From RGIG1681 sp045594425 (GTDB taxonomy: Bacteria > Bacillota > Clostridia > Christensenellales > UBA1242), in the NCBI GenBank assembly GCA_045594425.1, contig JAZNYK010000013.1, forward strand, positions 124,001 through 188,000: 64,000 nt of DNA. The letters are read 5' to 3'. The position numbers were made by a program, and so were the translations under genes. Positions within the stretch are counted from its first letter, which is position 1. Each line of letters begins with the position of its first letter. Below the pieces are notes generated by a model. It was not told the DNA's origin. It did no database searches and was given only the letters and a program-made list of their open reading frames with translations. Below are positions 1 to 9,488 of the stretch, one piece after another.

Positions 1-445
1 CTTGAAGGGTTTTTATGTTTGCTCTTGGGTTTTCTCTTGAAACCGAAATTGCTTTTGCGTGTTTCATGGTGAAAACCATTAAATTTCGAAGTGCTTTAAC
101 AGCAAGTTTTTTGAACCACATTGGAAATTTTGGGAAGTTATTATAAACCCCAGTGCTCATTTGTTCTTCAACTGATTCAGGTGTCATTATTCTGTCGATA
201 ACCCATGGTCTGAAATTGTATGGAAATCTTAAATACATAATAACAGGTCCATAAACTTCATAGTGATTGGTCACAAAAACTTTGATGTCGTTTTTTCTAA
301 CATTTCCTTTGCCCTTTGTTTTTGCCGGCATAAGAGGTTTTACAATTATGTATAGCCCCAAGAATTGTAGATACAAAGAAAACTGTTTCAAGCCATGACC
401 AATGGCACCAAAAAATCTCGCAAAAATATTCTTTCTTTTGTCCAT
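1..445 (-). CDS. Partial PlsC-like acyltransferase (N-terminal part)
   Basis: The first 148 codons of a gene that runs off the left edge. The start is an ATG at 443-445 (MDKRKNIF...). A hydrophobic stretch near residues 20-38 precedes a VTNHYEVYGPVIMYL motif around residues 58-72. This resembles motif I (NHxxxxD) of the PlsC/lysophospholipid acyltransferase family, which transfers acyl groups to lyso-lipids at the membrane. In this protein the family's usual Asp five residues after His is Gly. The rest of the domain is outside the window, so the assignment rests on one motif and general composition. It could be a divergent or inactive member. Confidence 0.45.
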   Translation of the reverse strand, partial: MDKRKNIFARFFGAIGHGLKQFSLYLQFLGLYIIVKPLMPAKTKGKGNVRKNDIKVFVTNHYEVYGPVIMYLRFPYNFRPWVIDRIMTPESVEEQMSTGVYNNFPKFPMWFKKLAVKALRNLMVFTMKHAKAISVSRENPRANIKTLQ

Positions 446-520
446 AATATCCCTTAAAAAATAGTCTTCTTATATGATAATGCTTAAACCTTGATTTGTC
501 TAGTTATTTTTTTGCAAAAT

Positions 521-550
521 AAAAACAGGTGATATTTTCACCTGTTTTTT
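521..550 (-). terminator. Rho-independent terminator after the InlB-repeat gene
   Basis: The arms ACAGGTGA and TCACCTGT enclose a 4-nt loop and are flanked by A and T runs on both sides. It lies 5 nt past the stop codon of the minus-strand gene and could work in both directions. Confidence 0.8.
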
Positions 551-554
551 GATT

Positions 555-3500
555 TTAATTAAATTTTGGAGTGTCATTTTCATCGTCTGATTCAATGGCT
601 TGAGAATCTTCTTCAACTTCCAAATCTGCAAGACCTTCATTCTTTAAAAGTTCATCAACCTTGCTTGCAATTGCTGCATCTTCACTATTGTCTTTCATAG
701 ATTCAATTGTGTTTCTTGTGTCGTAGATAGAATGTTTCTTTTCGTCTAATGGAACAATTCTATGAAGTTTTACAAGTTCGTAGACAAGCAAGATAAATCC
801 AAATAAAGCAAGTGAACCAAAAACTAAAAGCAAAACAAATTGGTTTGTTGTAACAATTCCAAATGGAAGTGCAATTGCAAGTGTTATGGTATCAGTCTTT
901 TTGATTTTTTGCATTTTCTTAACAATAACAATAACAACAATTTCTGCAATGATTAAAACAATAAGTAAAACAATTAACCATGTTAAGTTGAGTGTTTTGT
1001 TAATGATTTCAAATCCATCTTCAACAACCATCAAATATTCAGCGTAATTATCGTCTTCTGCACGGAAGATTCTAATATCATACTTTCCAATTTCAGTTGG
1101 AAGAAGGTGTGTCCATTCGCCATTTACAAGGTATTCAACATAAAAACCACTAATATCACTATCAACAACATATCCTTGTCTTGTGTCAATCACGGTTGAT
1201 TTTGCTGGGTGCTCAATCATGATAACTTCTTTTTCTTCCCATTTAGCGTAAACAGAAATGTTTTCTGCTGGCATGGTTCCAAAAGTGTATGCTGTTGTGC
1301 AATCTTGGTCTTGATACCATCCTTCAAAAGAGTAACCTTTTTTGGTTGGTTGTGTAGGGAAGGCTACGGTTTCACCGTAGTTATATGTTTCTTCAATTGT
1401 TGATGGGGCAGTGTTTGTTACAAAAGTTATTTTGTATTGTTTGATAACCCATTTAGCAAATGCCATTGAGTTATAGTCTGGCATGGTGCTAAACACAAAT
1501 GCGTATTGATAGTCAGAAGATGTATACCAACCATCAAATTCATAACCTTCAGCGGTTGGGTTTGCTGGTTTTTCAACAGTTTCACCATAAAGTTTTGCAA
1601 TTGTGCTAATGGCTGAAGATTGTAATTTTGTATCACGTTTTGGGTTTACATCAAAGTAGATGTAATATTCTTCAAGGCTCCACACTGCATGGAGTGTGAT
1701 GTCACTTGCAGGAATGGTTGTTCCAGCATAAAGTTCAGAAGAGTTTTCAGTGAGAGTCCAACCGTCAAGTTTGTGACCCTTTTTAAAGATTTGTGCATTT
1801 GTTGGAAATTCAATTTCCGTTCCAAATTGAGCAGTTTGTGAACCAGCAGGTGTGCCTTCATGAATAAATGTGATGGTGTATGTGTTGATGTTCCATTTTG
1901 CATAGAGAGTGATACTTGTGTCGGTCATTGTTGAGAATGTGTATGGAAGCATCAAGGTTGTATCTTTGAACCAACCACCAAATGAATAGCCTTCTTTTGT
2001 TGGGTCGGTTGGTTTTGTAATGGTTGTTCCATAAGGCTCTGAAATTGTGCTTACAGCAGAACCACCATTTGAATTAAATGAGATTGAGTATAAAATATCT
2101 TCCCACAAAGCAACAAACTGCATATCAGTTCCAAGTTGCAATGCAAGGTCAAAATAATAATTGTTTGTGTTTGTTTTTGTTACATCATAAATATAACCAG
2201 TGAATGCTGTTAAGTTGTCAAATGTGTCAGTTGAGGTTTTAAAACATTCTTCAATTGTGCTTGTGTCAAAGCCGTTTGCTTTAAATCTTGCAAGAGCAAC
2301 TGTGTCATAATAATAAACGTTTGAACTTAAGCCATAATGAGTTTTTTGTTCATCTGAAAATTCGAGTTTTCCGAACCAACCAACAAATGTTGAATGATTT
2401 TTTGAAATATTTGTTGATGTTGGGAAGTCAATTTGTTCAGCGGTTGTGTAGTTATAGTTTGGAACAGTGTATCCATCAGCATATTCACCGCCATTTGCGA
2501 TTAGTTCAATGTTAAGAATTGAGTATACCCAATATTCTTTGTTCATGATAAATTGATTGATGTGATAGAATGTGTCATTTTCTTTAAAAATGAACTTGCT
2601 GTGGTTACTGTTATTAAAGTTTGTAAGCAAACAAACGTTGTCGTATGTGTAGTCAATGCTTGCATAAATTGGATTTGCAACATCGTTTTTGAGCATTGTG
2701 CTTAAATCAATTGTTAATGATGGGTCATATTCAAACAAGAATGTTGAAGTGTGAGAGTTGGTTTCTAAAAGTTTAATGCTGTGGCTGGCATTTGTTGTAA
2801 AATTGATTGCATAACTATTAGAAACTGATGTGTTTAAATGTGCGTTTTCTAAAATTAGGTTTGCAGAATTGTCTGTGTTACTCAAGTCAACAATCACGTC
2901 AGCATTTGAAGAAATGGTTATGTTTAAGAAGTGATATGTTGAGTTGTTTGCTGAAGGGGTTAAACTTAAAACAGGAAGGTCACTTGTTGATGTGATTGAA
3001 CCAGAAAGTGCAATGTTGTTAAAATCAAGTGAAATTGTTTCTTCTTCAATAAGTGTGATATTGTTAAAGTTGATTGATACTGTTGTTGGGTTGTAGATGT
3101 CTGACTTGATTGCATCAATGGCATCTTGCAAAGAAGTGATTTCGTCAATAAGTTCATAATTTAAATCATCTTCATTTGTTTGACCAATAACGCTTAACTT
3201 TGAATCGTTTTCATATGTTGAAATTGTGTAAGTGTTTGTTTTTGTTGCCCAACGTGCAGAAAGGGTTGTGATTGATTCAAAAACTTTAGTTGAAAAATCA
3301 ACAGGCTCTGTTCCAGCAACTTCAAACCATCCAATAAAAACAAAGTCTTCATGTGTTGGTGTTGGAATTAGTGCAACATCAAGTTTGCCATCATCACCAG
3401 TTGTTAACTGATAATTGTCAGTGCTTCCGTTAATTTTTCCGCCAGTTGCATTAAATGTGACATTTACTGCTGCAGCGCTTGCAGTTGTGTTTGTGTTAGG

Positions 3501-3575
3501 TGCAAAAAAGTTTACACCTGCAACCATTAGCACGGCTAACATGATTCCACATAAAAATTTTGATATCTTCTTCAT
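555..3575 (-). CDS. InlB B-repeat surface protein, membrane anchored
   Basis: A 1006-aa secreted protein. The ATG at 3573-3575 is preferred over the upstream in-frame GTG at 3585, because a G-rich SD (GTGGGGG) lies just upstream and it gives a clean signal peptide (MKKISK, hydrophobic core, Ala-rich cleavage region near residue 35). I count about six InlB/Listeria-Bacteroides type repeats (Flg_new family), recognisable by GY.F.GW followed by ...YAKW, around residues 40-115, 355-440 and 490-810. Near the C-terminus are one hydrophobic segment (about 868-892), a short basic loop, a second hydrophobic region (about 900-935) and an acidic cytoplasmic tail. No LPxTG motif is seen, so anchoring is by membrane helices. 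Repeats of this type usually serve as surface adhesins or spacers; the ligand is unknown. Confidence 0.85.
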   Translation of the reverse strand: MKKISKFLCGIMLAVLMVAGVNFFAPNTNTTASAAAVNVTFNATGGKINGSTDNYQLTTGDDGKLDVALIPTPTHEDFVFIGWFEVAGTEPVDFSTKVFESITTLSARWATKTNTYTISTYENDSKLSVIGQTNEDDLNYELIDEITSLQDAIDAIKSDIYNPTTVSINFNNITLIEEETISLDFNNIALSGSITSTSDLPVLSLTPSANNSTYHFLNITISSNADVIVDLSNTDNSANLILENAHLNTSVSNSYAINFTTNASHSIKLLETNSHTSTFLFEYDPSLTIDLSTMLKNDVANPIYASIDYTYDNVCLLTNFNNSNHSKFIFKENDTFYHINQFIMNKEYWVYSILNIELIANGGEYADGYTVPNYNYTTAEQIDFPTSTNISKNHSTFVGWFGKLEFSDEQKTHYGLSSNVYYYDTVALARFKANGFDTSTIEECFKTSTDTFDNLTAFTGYIYDVTKTNTNNYYFDLALQLGTDMQFVALWEDILYSISFNSNGGSAVSTISEPYGTTITKPTDPTKEGYSFGGWFKDTTLMLPYTFSTMTDTSITLYAKWNINTYTITFIHEGTPAGSQTAQFGTEIEFPTNAQIFKKGHKLDGWTLTENSSELYAGTTIPASDITLHAVWSLEEYYIYFDVNPKRDTKLQSSAISTIAKLYGETVEKPANPTAEGYEFDGWYTSSDYQYAFVFSTMPDYNSMAFAKWVIKQYKITFVTNTAPSTIEETYNYGETVAFPTQPTKKGYSFEGWYQDQDCTTAYTFGTMPAENISVYAKWEEKEVIMIEHPAKSTVIDTRQGYVVDSDISGFYVEYLVNGEWTHLLPTEIGKYDIRIFRAEDDNYAEYLMVVEDGFEIINKTLNLTWLIVLLIVLIIAEIVVIVIVKKMQKIKKTDTITLAIALPFGIVTTNQFVLLLVFGSLALFGFILLVYELVKLHRIVPLDEKKHSIYDTRNTIESMKDNSEDAAIASKVDELLKNEGLADLEVEEDSQAIESDDENDTPKFN

Positions 3576-3614
3576 AAAAACCCCCACTTTCAGAGATAAA
3601 AATACTATAGTTTA

Positions 3615-3643
3615 ATAGTAAATATTTTTACTAAAATTGTAAA
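3615..3643 (-). promoter_or_regulatory. Candidate sigma-A promoter of the InlB-repeat gene
   Basis: On the minus strand, TTTACA (3643-3638), a 17-nt spacer, then TACTAT (3620-3615). The spacer overlaps a 7-bp inverted repeat (TAGTAAA/TTTACTA) that could be an operator. Confidence 0.45.
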
Positions 3644-3702
3644 CCAAATTGCACCAAAATATACAAAATATGTGAGAATAAATGACAAAAAATTCAAAAA
3701 AT

Positions 3703-3728
3703 AAAAGCACTTATTGAAGTGCTTTTTT
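3703..3728 (-). terminator. Terminator after transketolase
   Basis: The stem AAAAGCACTT/AAGTGCTTTT has a short loop and lies just downstream of the minus-strand stop at 3730. Confidence 0.8.
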
Positions 3729-3729
3729 A

Positions 3730-5652
3730 TTATTTTATTTTTTTAGCGATTTGTTTTAACACGTTTTCTTTGCTAAATCCAGCATTTACGTAAACTTCTG
3801 AACCTTTTCCACTGGTTTGATAATCAGTCACATTAACAAGCAATCCATTTTCACCAACATATTTGTGCCACATCATGTCGTTTGATGCTTCAATAGCAAC
3901 TTTTAAAACTGGCGATTTAACTCTGATTTTTGATTTGTAAGTTTTGTCTTGACTTGCAAAAAGGCTTTCGCATGGCATTGAAATAACTCTAGCACCAATG
4001 GTTTCAAGTTCTTTTGCAACATTTACGGCAAGTTCAACTTCTTTTCCTGTTGCAAAAATTTCAATTTGTGGTTTTGTTTTTGTTTCAAAAATCACATATG
4101 CGCCTTTTTCAGCATCTTCAAGGGTCACGCCTTCAAATTTTGCAAGTTTAGATTTTGTTAAAACAAGAGCAGTTGGCTTTTTCTGTTCAACAAAGAACTT
4201 ATATGCTGCAACCATTTCAACTTCGTTTGCTGGTCTGAAAACATTTAAACCAACAAGGCTTCTGATTTGAGAAAGTTGTTCAATTGGTTGATGGGTTGGA
4301 CCGTCTTCGCCAATATCAATTGAGTCATGTGTAAACACTGAAAGGACTGGAGCATTCATCATTGCACGCATTTTTAATGCAGGAAGCATATAGTTTGAAA
4401 ATGCCATAAATGTGCTATCAAAAACTCTGAATCCACCATAAAGAGCCATTGCGTTGCAAATTGAACCCATTGCGTGTTCACGAATTCCAAAATGAATGTT
4501 TCTGCCGGCTCTGTTATCAGCGGAAAAATATTCAGATTTTGAAATCACTGCTTTTGTTGATGGTCCAACATCGGCGGTTCCACCAAAAAAGTTAAAGTTT
4601 TCTTCTAATGCATTTAAAACCAATCCAGAAAGGTCCCTGCCGGCTTGTTCTGGAAGTTTTGAAAGTTGGTTTAACAAGGTGTTATAGTTAAATTGTTTTG
4701 GAACCAAAAATTTCTTTAAAGATTCTTTGTTAATTGTTGCATTGTTGTTCCAGTTTTCGATTGCTGGTTTGTTTCTGATGATTGCCTCGTGACAAAAATC
4801 ATATACATCTTGAGGGACAAAGAAACTTTCAGCAACAGAAAGGCTTTGTTTAAAAGCAACAAGTTCTTCCGCTGGAAGTGGGTAAGCGTGAGATTTTTCT
4901 GTGCCTTGCTTGCTTGTTCCAATACCAATAATTGTTTTGAAAATAATGATAGTTGGTTTGTTTGATTTTTTTGCTTTTGCAATTGCTTTTGAACAAGCGT
5001 TATAATCATGACCATTTTTAACGTCAATTGTGTTCCAGCCCATTGCTTCAAATTTTGCTTTAACATCTTCTTTGTTTGCAAGTGTTCTTGCACCATCAAT
5101 TGTGATGTTGTTGTCATCATAAAGCAAAATAAGTTTGTTTAAACCAAGTGTTCCAGCAAGTGAGCAAGCCTCAACTGCAACACCTTCCATCAAACATCCA
5201 TCACCAGCATAGCAATATGTGTAGTTGTTAAAAACCTTTGGATAAAGATTGTTTGCCTTTGCTTCTGCAAGAGCAAAACCAACAGCATTGGCAACTCCTT
5301 GACCAAGTGGACCAGTTGTTGTTTCAGCACCAGGAACAATGCCGAATTCTGGATGACCTGGAGTTTTTGAACCACATTTTCTAAAGTTTTTTAAGTCGTC
5401 AATAGAAATGTCGTAACCAAACAAATGCAAAAGTGAATAATACATCGCACTTGTGTGTCCAGCAGATAAAACAAATCTATCTCTGCCCGCCCAGTTTGGG
5501 TTTGTTTGGTCAAATACCAAATGGTCGTGAAAAAGTGCAAGCATAACTGAACTTGCTCCAAGTGCAGAACCTGTGTGACCAGATTTTGCATTTGAAATTG
5601 TTTCGGCGGTTAATGATTTAAAATAATTTAAAGATTTTTCAACAATTTCCAT
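3730..5652 (-). CDS. tkt: Transketolase
   Basis: A 640-aa protein of the usual family length. Transketolase moves two-carbon ketol units between sugar phosphates in the non-oxidative pentose phosphate pathway, using thiamine diphosphate (ThDP) and a divalent metal. The N-terminal half has the SGHTGSALG substrate/cofactor loop (about residues 24-32) and the ThDP-metal motif GDGCLMEG...NN. The central PYR domain has the FGIREHAMG motif with the catalytic Glu, and SIDIGEDGPTHQP. The start is ATG 5650-5652, preceded by AAGGAG at 8 nt; longer in-frame extensions run into the upstream gene and lack an SD. It starts 10 nt after the methyltransferase stop, so the two are probably cotranscribed. Confidence 0.96.
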   Translation of the reverse strand: MEIVEKSLNYFKSLTAETISNAKSGHTGSALGASSVMLALFHDHLVFDQTNPNWAGRDRFVLSAGHTSAMYYSLLHLFGYDISIDDLKNFRKCGSKTPGHPEFGIVPGAETTTGPLGQGVANAVGFALAEAKANNLYPKVFNNYTYCYAGDGCLMEGVAVEACSLAGTLGLNKLILLYDDNNITIDGARTLANKEDVKAKFEAMGWNTIDVKNGHDYNACSKAIAKAKKSNKPTIIIFKTIIGIGTSKQGTEKSHAYPLPAEELVAFKQSLSVAESFFVPQDVYDFCHEAIIRNKPAIENWNNNATINKESLKKFLVPKQFNYNTLLNQLSKLPEQAGRDLSGLVLNALEENFNFFGGTADVGPSTKAVISKSEYFSADNRAGRNIHFGIREHAMGSICNAMALYGGFRVFDSTFMAFSNYMLPALKMRAMMNAPVLSVFTHDSIDIGEDGPTHQPIEQLSQIRSLVGLNVFRPANEVEMVAAYKFFVEQKKPTALVLTKSKLAKFEGVTLEDAEKGAYVIFETKTKPQIEIFATGKEVELAVNVAKELETIGARVISMPCESLFASQDKTYKSKIRVKSPVLKVAIEASNDMMWHKYVGENGLLVNVTDYQTSGKGSEVYVNAGFSKENVLKQIAKKIK

Positions 5653-5662
5653 AAACAACTCC

Positions 5663-6538
5663 TTATTGTTTTTTGTTTCCAAATTTTTGAAGGCCAGCCT
5701 CATAAGATACTAGTGTTGAAGCAAAGCCAACATTTAAACTTTCAACAGAACCGAGCATTGGAATAATAATGCTTTCAGAACAAGAAAGTTTGCGCCAAGA
5801 ATCAGAAATACCCGTGTGTTCGTTTCCTGAAATAATTGCAATTCTTCCGGAATAATCAATTTCACGATAACTCTTTTTTGCTTGAAGGTCAGTAACAACG
5901 CATTTAAAGTTTTGTTTTTCAAGCCATGCTTGAACATCACTTATTTCTGCTTCAAGAACAGGCAACATAAAACTTGCACCAAGACTAGAGCGAACAAGTC
6001 TGCTGTTTGAAAGCCTTGCTTGCTTGTTTGTGACAATTGCAAAATCTCCACCTGCACAATCAAATGAACGCAAAATCGCACCAATGTTTCCTGGTTGTTC
6101 AAGACCATCCATAACAATTGCCAAAATGTTGGTTTTGTTTTTAATTAGATTTTCGATATCTGCAAGGGTGTAAACAGGAAGTTCTGCTACAATAAAATAT
6201 TCATCAAATCCATCACGGTCACTAATCTTTTTGCAGGCTTTTTCTGAAATAGCATAACTTTTTTGAGCGTATTTTGCCATTTTTGCGATTTTTTGCAAAT
6301 TTTCTTCAGTTATTTTACCGTTTTCAAGTTTGTCTGAATTATAAAAGAAGTGTGTAACTTTTAACTTTTTTTCAATAAGTTTTTCAACAGCCCAAAGCCC
6401 TTCACAAACAAAAAGTTTTTTGTCTTTGCATTTGTTGTCAACCAAACTTTTTGCAAGTTGAACTTCGTCTGATGAGATTCCACAAATAGTGGAATTAAGT
6501 TTGATTTGTTGTTTTAATTTTTCTTGAATTTCACTCAT
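5663..6538 (-). CDS. TrmH/SpoU-family RNA 2'-O-methyltransferase
   Basis: A 291-aa protein with an N-terminal substrate-binding region and a C-terminal SPOUT (trefoil-knot) domain. The three SpoU motifs are visible: LEQPGNIGAILRS (motif 1), IAIISGNEHTGIS (motif 2) and IIPMLGSVESLNVGFA (motif 3). These bind S-adenosylmethionine and position the 2'-OH of an RNA ribose. Whether the target is rRNA or tRNA cannot be told from the sequence. The ATG at 6536-6538 follows GGAGAT at 5-6 nt. It is the upstream member of a pair with tkt; a weak promoter (TTGACA, 15 nt, TATACA) lies at 6584-6558. Confidence 0.9.
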   Translation of the reverse strand: MSEIQEKLKQQIKLNSTICGISSDEVQLAKSLVDNKCKDKKLFVCEGLWAVEKLIEKKLKVTHFFYNSDKLENGKITEENLQKIAKMAKYAQKSYAISEKACKKISDRDGFDEYFIVAELPVYTLADIENLIKNKTNILAIVMDGLEQPGNIGAILRSFDCAGGDFAIVTNKQARLSNSRLVRSSLGASFMLPVLEAEISDVQAWLEKQNFKCVVTDLQAKKSYREIDYSGRIAIISGNEHTGISDSWRKLSCSESIIIPMLGSVESLNVGFASTLVSYEAGLQKFGNKKQ

Positions 6539-6626
6539 AATTATCTCCAATTACAAGTGTATAACAACCAAAAAATTTTGTCAATTTTCTCTTGCTTAAA
6601 AAGCACTAGTTTTCAAAAAGTGTAAA

Positions 6627-6655
6627 TTGACATTGACGTATATGTGTGTTAAAAT
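6627..6655 (+). promoter_or_regulatory. Sigma-A promoter of the PHP gene
   Basis: TTGACA (6627-6632), a 17-nt spacer, then TAAAAT (6650-6655), 18 nt ahead of the start codon with an SD in between. Confidence 0.75.
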
Positions 6656-6672
6656 AAAGTAGGAGTAAGCGT

Positions 6673-7953
6673 ATGAAAAAATATGATTTGATTGATTGGA
6701 TGAGAAGAGCATATGAAAGAACAGGTGGCAGAGGCGCTGAACTTGCGTTTATGTTTAATCCTGATGTTAATGATATGATTGACATTCATACGCACACCAC
6801 ATATTCTGATGGTGTTAAGTCAGTTCCTGAAATGGCATCGGATGCAGAGGCTGAAGGAGTTTCAGTTTATTCAGTCACCGACCATGATACAATCAAAGGT
6901 GAAATTCAACTTGTTATGGGAGAAGAAGACCTTGCAGATTATACTGGTGAGTTTGTTAATGGTGTTGAAATCACATCAAGGCTTGGCAAACGAAGAATTG
7001 AAATTTTGATTTATGGATATGATGTTGAAAGAGCATCATATTTAATTGAAAATTATGATTTTCCATACCTAAACAGAAAATTTAAGATAAAAAGAAATAT
7101 TTATAATTTGCAAAAGCGAATTGACACAGTAAATAGATTAGGGCTTACAGACAAAAAACTTTCACTTTCTGACTTTTTGTCGATTGACGTAAAAGGCAGA
7201 AGAGGTGAGCCAACAACAAAAACATTTTCAGAACTTGGTATTGACGCAAATCAATATTGGAAGTTTGACACAATTGAATCAACTTTATCAAAAAAAGATA
7301 TTCCACAAACCATAAAATATAATGGAAAAGAATATCCTGTTAACTTTGACTACTTTAACTCAAAACTATTCAAATTTATTGTTCAAACAGAACAAGGCAG
7401 AGAATATCTTTCAAAATATCAAAACAAAGACGGACAACCAGTAACAAACTTTCCAGACTTTAATCGTCATGTTTTGCAAATCGATTCTGGAGATTTTTCG
7501 GTTGACGATGAAAAACTTTGGCCTAGTGTTAAAGAATGTTGTGAGTTTGCAAGAAAAACAGGTGGCGTTGCATTTTTGGCACACCCTTATGGTTATGGTC
7601 CAGAACAAGGTTTGCCAGAAGCAATTATTGCTGATTCAATCAAGGCAGGCATTGACGGCATTGAAGTTATGCATGGTTTTAATTCTGCAATAGAGGTTGA
7701 ACAACTTTATAATTGCTGTTATGAGTTTGGTTTGCTTATTTCAATGGGAAGTGATAGTCATGGCTATCAAAAAACCAGAGAGGGCAGAAACTACAGACTT
7801 GGTCACGCACCTGGAAAAAATGACAAACTTGGCAGGGCAAACTATATTTATGAATTGCCACTAACCCTTCAAAATTTGCATTATATTGGGATGGGTAAAT
7901 ATAAAAACAAAAAATCATCGGCATCTGAAAAACAACAGGGCTTTGGATTATAA
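6673..7953 (+). CDS. PHP-domain phosphoesterase
   Basis: A 426-aa protein. The PHP metal-binding motif DIHTHTTYSDG is at about residues 37-47, followed by SVTDHDTIKG (about 72-81). FLAHPYGYG (about 302-310) and SMGSDSHGYQ (about 357-366) complete the trinuclear metal site. This pattern resembles the TrpH/YciV (RNase AM) group, which hydrolyses nucleoside bisphosphates or short RNAs from the 5' end. This protein is longer because of a roughly 150-residue insert between the first and last motif pairs, so the substrate is uncertain. The start is supported by GTAGGAG 7 nt upstream. It is transcribed alone, between its own promoter and terminator. Confidence 0.85.
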   Translation: MKKYDLIDWMRRAYERTGGRGAELAFMFNPDVNDMIDIHTHTTYSDGVKSVPEMASDAEAEGVSVYSVTDHDTIKGEIQLVMGEEDLADYTGEFVNGVEITSRLGKRRIEILIYGYDVERASYLIENYDFPYLNRKFKIKRNIYNLQKRIDTVNRLGLTDKKLSLSDFLSIDVKGRRGEPTTKTFSELGIDANQYWKFDTIESTLSKKDIPQTIKYNGKEYPVNFDYFNSKLFKFIVQTEQGREYLSKYQNKDGQPVTNFPDFNRHVLQIDSGDFSVDDEKLWPSVKECCEFARKTGGVAFLAHPYGYGPEQGLPEAIIADSIKAGIDGIEVMHGFNSAIEVEQLYNCCYEFGLLISMGSDSHGYQKTREGRNYRLGHAPGKNDKLGRANYIYELPLTLQNLHYIGMGKYKNKKSSASEKQQGFGL

Positions 7954-7954
7954 A

Positions 7955-7984
7955 GGTCGCACAAAATGCGACTTTTTTCTTTTT
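7955..7984 (+). terminator. Terminator after the PHP gene
   Basis: GTCGCA/TGCGAC stem (7956-7972) followed by TTTTTTC and further T residues. Confidence 0.8.
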
Positions 7985-8021
7985 TATAAAAAAAAGTATA
8001 GTTACATTTTAATAATTTCTA

Positions 8022-8050
8022 TTTACAAAAACATATAATTGATATATAAT
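8022..8050 (+). promoter_or_regulatory. Sigma-A promoter of the CorC/HlyC-type gene
   Basis: TTTACA (8022-8027), a 17-nt spacer, and a perfect TATAAT (8045-8050). Confidence 0.8.
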
Positions 8051-8090
8051 ATGAATTATATTAAATTATTTTAGGAGATTTTAAATTATT

Positions 8091-9455
8091 ATGGACCCGT
8101 GGAGTTATTTATCATCAAAAACAGTTTTTGGAATGACTGACATTTTGTCAGTTGTGGCAGTGATTTTGTTATTGTTGTTATCTGCATTCTTTTCTGCGAG
8201 TGAAACGGCATTTTCATCTGTTAACACACTTCGCATAAAAACCTATGCAGAAGAAAAGGTTAAAGGTGCAAGACGTGCACAATATATTTGCGACCATTAT
8301 GACAAGGCTCTTGCTTGTTTATTGGTTGGAAACAACCTTGTTAATATTGCAAACACAACAATCTGTGCTTATATGTTTTCAAGATTTGTGTTAAACCCAA
8401 CAATCGCTAACATTTTAAACACTGTCATTATGACAATTGTTATTTTGATTTTTGGCGAAATTTTACCAAAAGCGTATGCAAAGCACAACTCAGAAAAATA
8501 TGTCTTAAGGTTTAGTGGTGCTATTTATGCATTTATGAAAATTATTTACATTGTTGCAGTTCCATTTTTTGCATTGCAAAAACTTGTTTTGAAAAATAAA
8601 GAAGTTCACAAAATCACAGAAGATGAATTTGAAACTATTGTTGACACAATGGAAGACCAAGGTGTTATTGATAGTGAAAATGCAAGTATCATTCATGGTG
8701 CGTTAGATATTTCAGAAAAAACCGTTTATGACATTTTTGTGCCAAGAGTTGATATGGTTGCTATTCCTGTGACAGCGTCTGTTGATGATATAAAAAAGAT
8801 GTTTATTGAAAGTCAGTTTTCAAGAATCCCGGTTTATGAAGACGATAAAGATGATATCTTGGGTATTTTGAATTACAAAGACTTTATGATTGCTGAATAT
8901 AACAAAGAAAAATTTGATATTCAAAAATTAATCAAACAACCACTCAAAGTTACAAAAACCATGAAGGTTGACGAACTTATGCGTATCATGCAAAAAGAAA
9001 AGAAACACATGGCTATTGTTTATGATGAGTATGGTGGAACAAGTGGTCTTGTTACTATGGAAGACGCGTTAGAAGAAATGGTTGGTGAAATCTATGACGA
9101 ACATGATGAAACAGAAGACGCTCCAATTATTAAAATTTCTGATGATAAATTTAGAGTTGACCCAGATATTGCCGTTGAAGACTTGTTTGAATATTTAAAA
9201 ATTGAACACTTGCCAGAAACAACATATCCTTCTGTTGGCGGAATTATTTATGAACTTTCAGAAACTCTTCCAGAAAAGGGAACCGTTGTAAAAATCACAG
9301 CAATAGATGATGTTTTAAATGAAAAGAATGAATATATTTCAATGATTGCGGACCTCACATTCACAGTTGAAAAGGTTGAGGATAACCGTATCCAAAAAGT
9401 TCTTTTAGAAGTCGCAAGACGTGAAGAATTAGAAAAAGATTCTAAAGAAGATTAA
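8091..9455 (+). CDS. CorC/HlyC-type CNNM transporter with CBS pair
   Basis: A 454-aa membrane protein. In order it has an N-terminal DUF21/CNNM membrane domain with about four hydrophobic segments (residues 15-160, including FFSASETAFSSV), two CBS domains (about 210-335, including RIPVYEDDKDDILGIL and the YDEYGGTSGLVTMED motif), and a C-terminal CorC_HlyC domain (about 355-440). This family is linked to Mg2+/Co2+ export or homeostasis; the older name haemolysin does not imply toxin activity. The AGGAG upstream lies about 13 nt from the ATG, which is a long spacing. Confidence 0.9.
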   Translation: MDPWSYLSSKTVFGMTDILSVVAVILLLLLSAFFSASETAFSSVNTLRIKTYAEEKVKGARRAQYICDHYDKALACLLVGNNLVNIANTTICAYMFSRFVLNPTIANILNTVIMTIVILIFGEILPKAYAKHNSEKYVLRFSGAIYAFMKIIYIVAVPFFALQKLVLKNKEVHKITEDEFETIVDTMEDQGVIDSENASIIHGALDISEKTVYDIFVPRVDMVAIPVTASVDDIKKMFIESQFSRIPVYEDDKDDILGILNYKDFMIAEYNKEKFDIQKLIKQPLKVTKTMKVDELMRIMQKEKKHMAIVYDEYGGTSGLVTMEDALEEMVGEIYDEHDETEDAPIIKISDDKFRVDPDIAVEDLFEYLKIEHLPETTYPSVGGIIYELSETLPEKGTVVKITAIDDVLNEKNEYISMIADLTFTVEKVEDNRIQKVLLEVARREELEKDSKED

Positions 9456-9458
9456 TAA

Positions 9459-9488
9459 AAAACACGGAAATTATCCGTGTTTTTTGTT
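9459..9488. terminator. Bidirectional terminator between convergent genes
   Basis: AACACGG/CCGTGTT stem (9461-9481) with A and T runs on either side. It serves the plus-strand transporter and overlaps the stop of the minus-strand VanZ-like gene. Confidence 0.8.
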
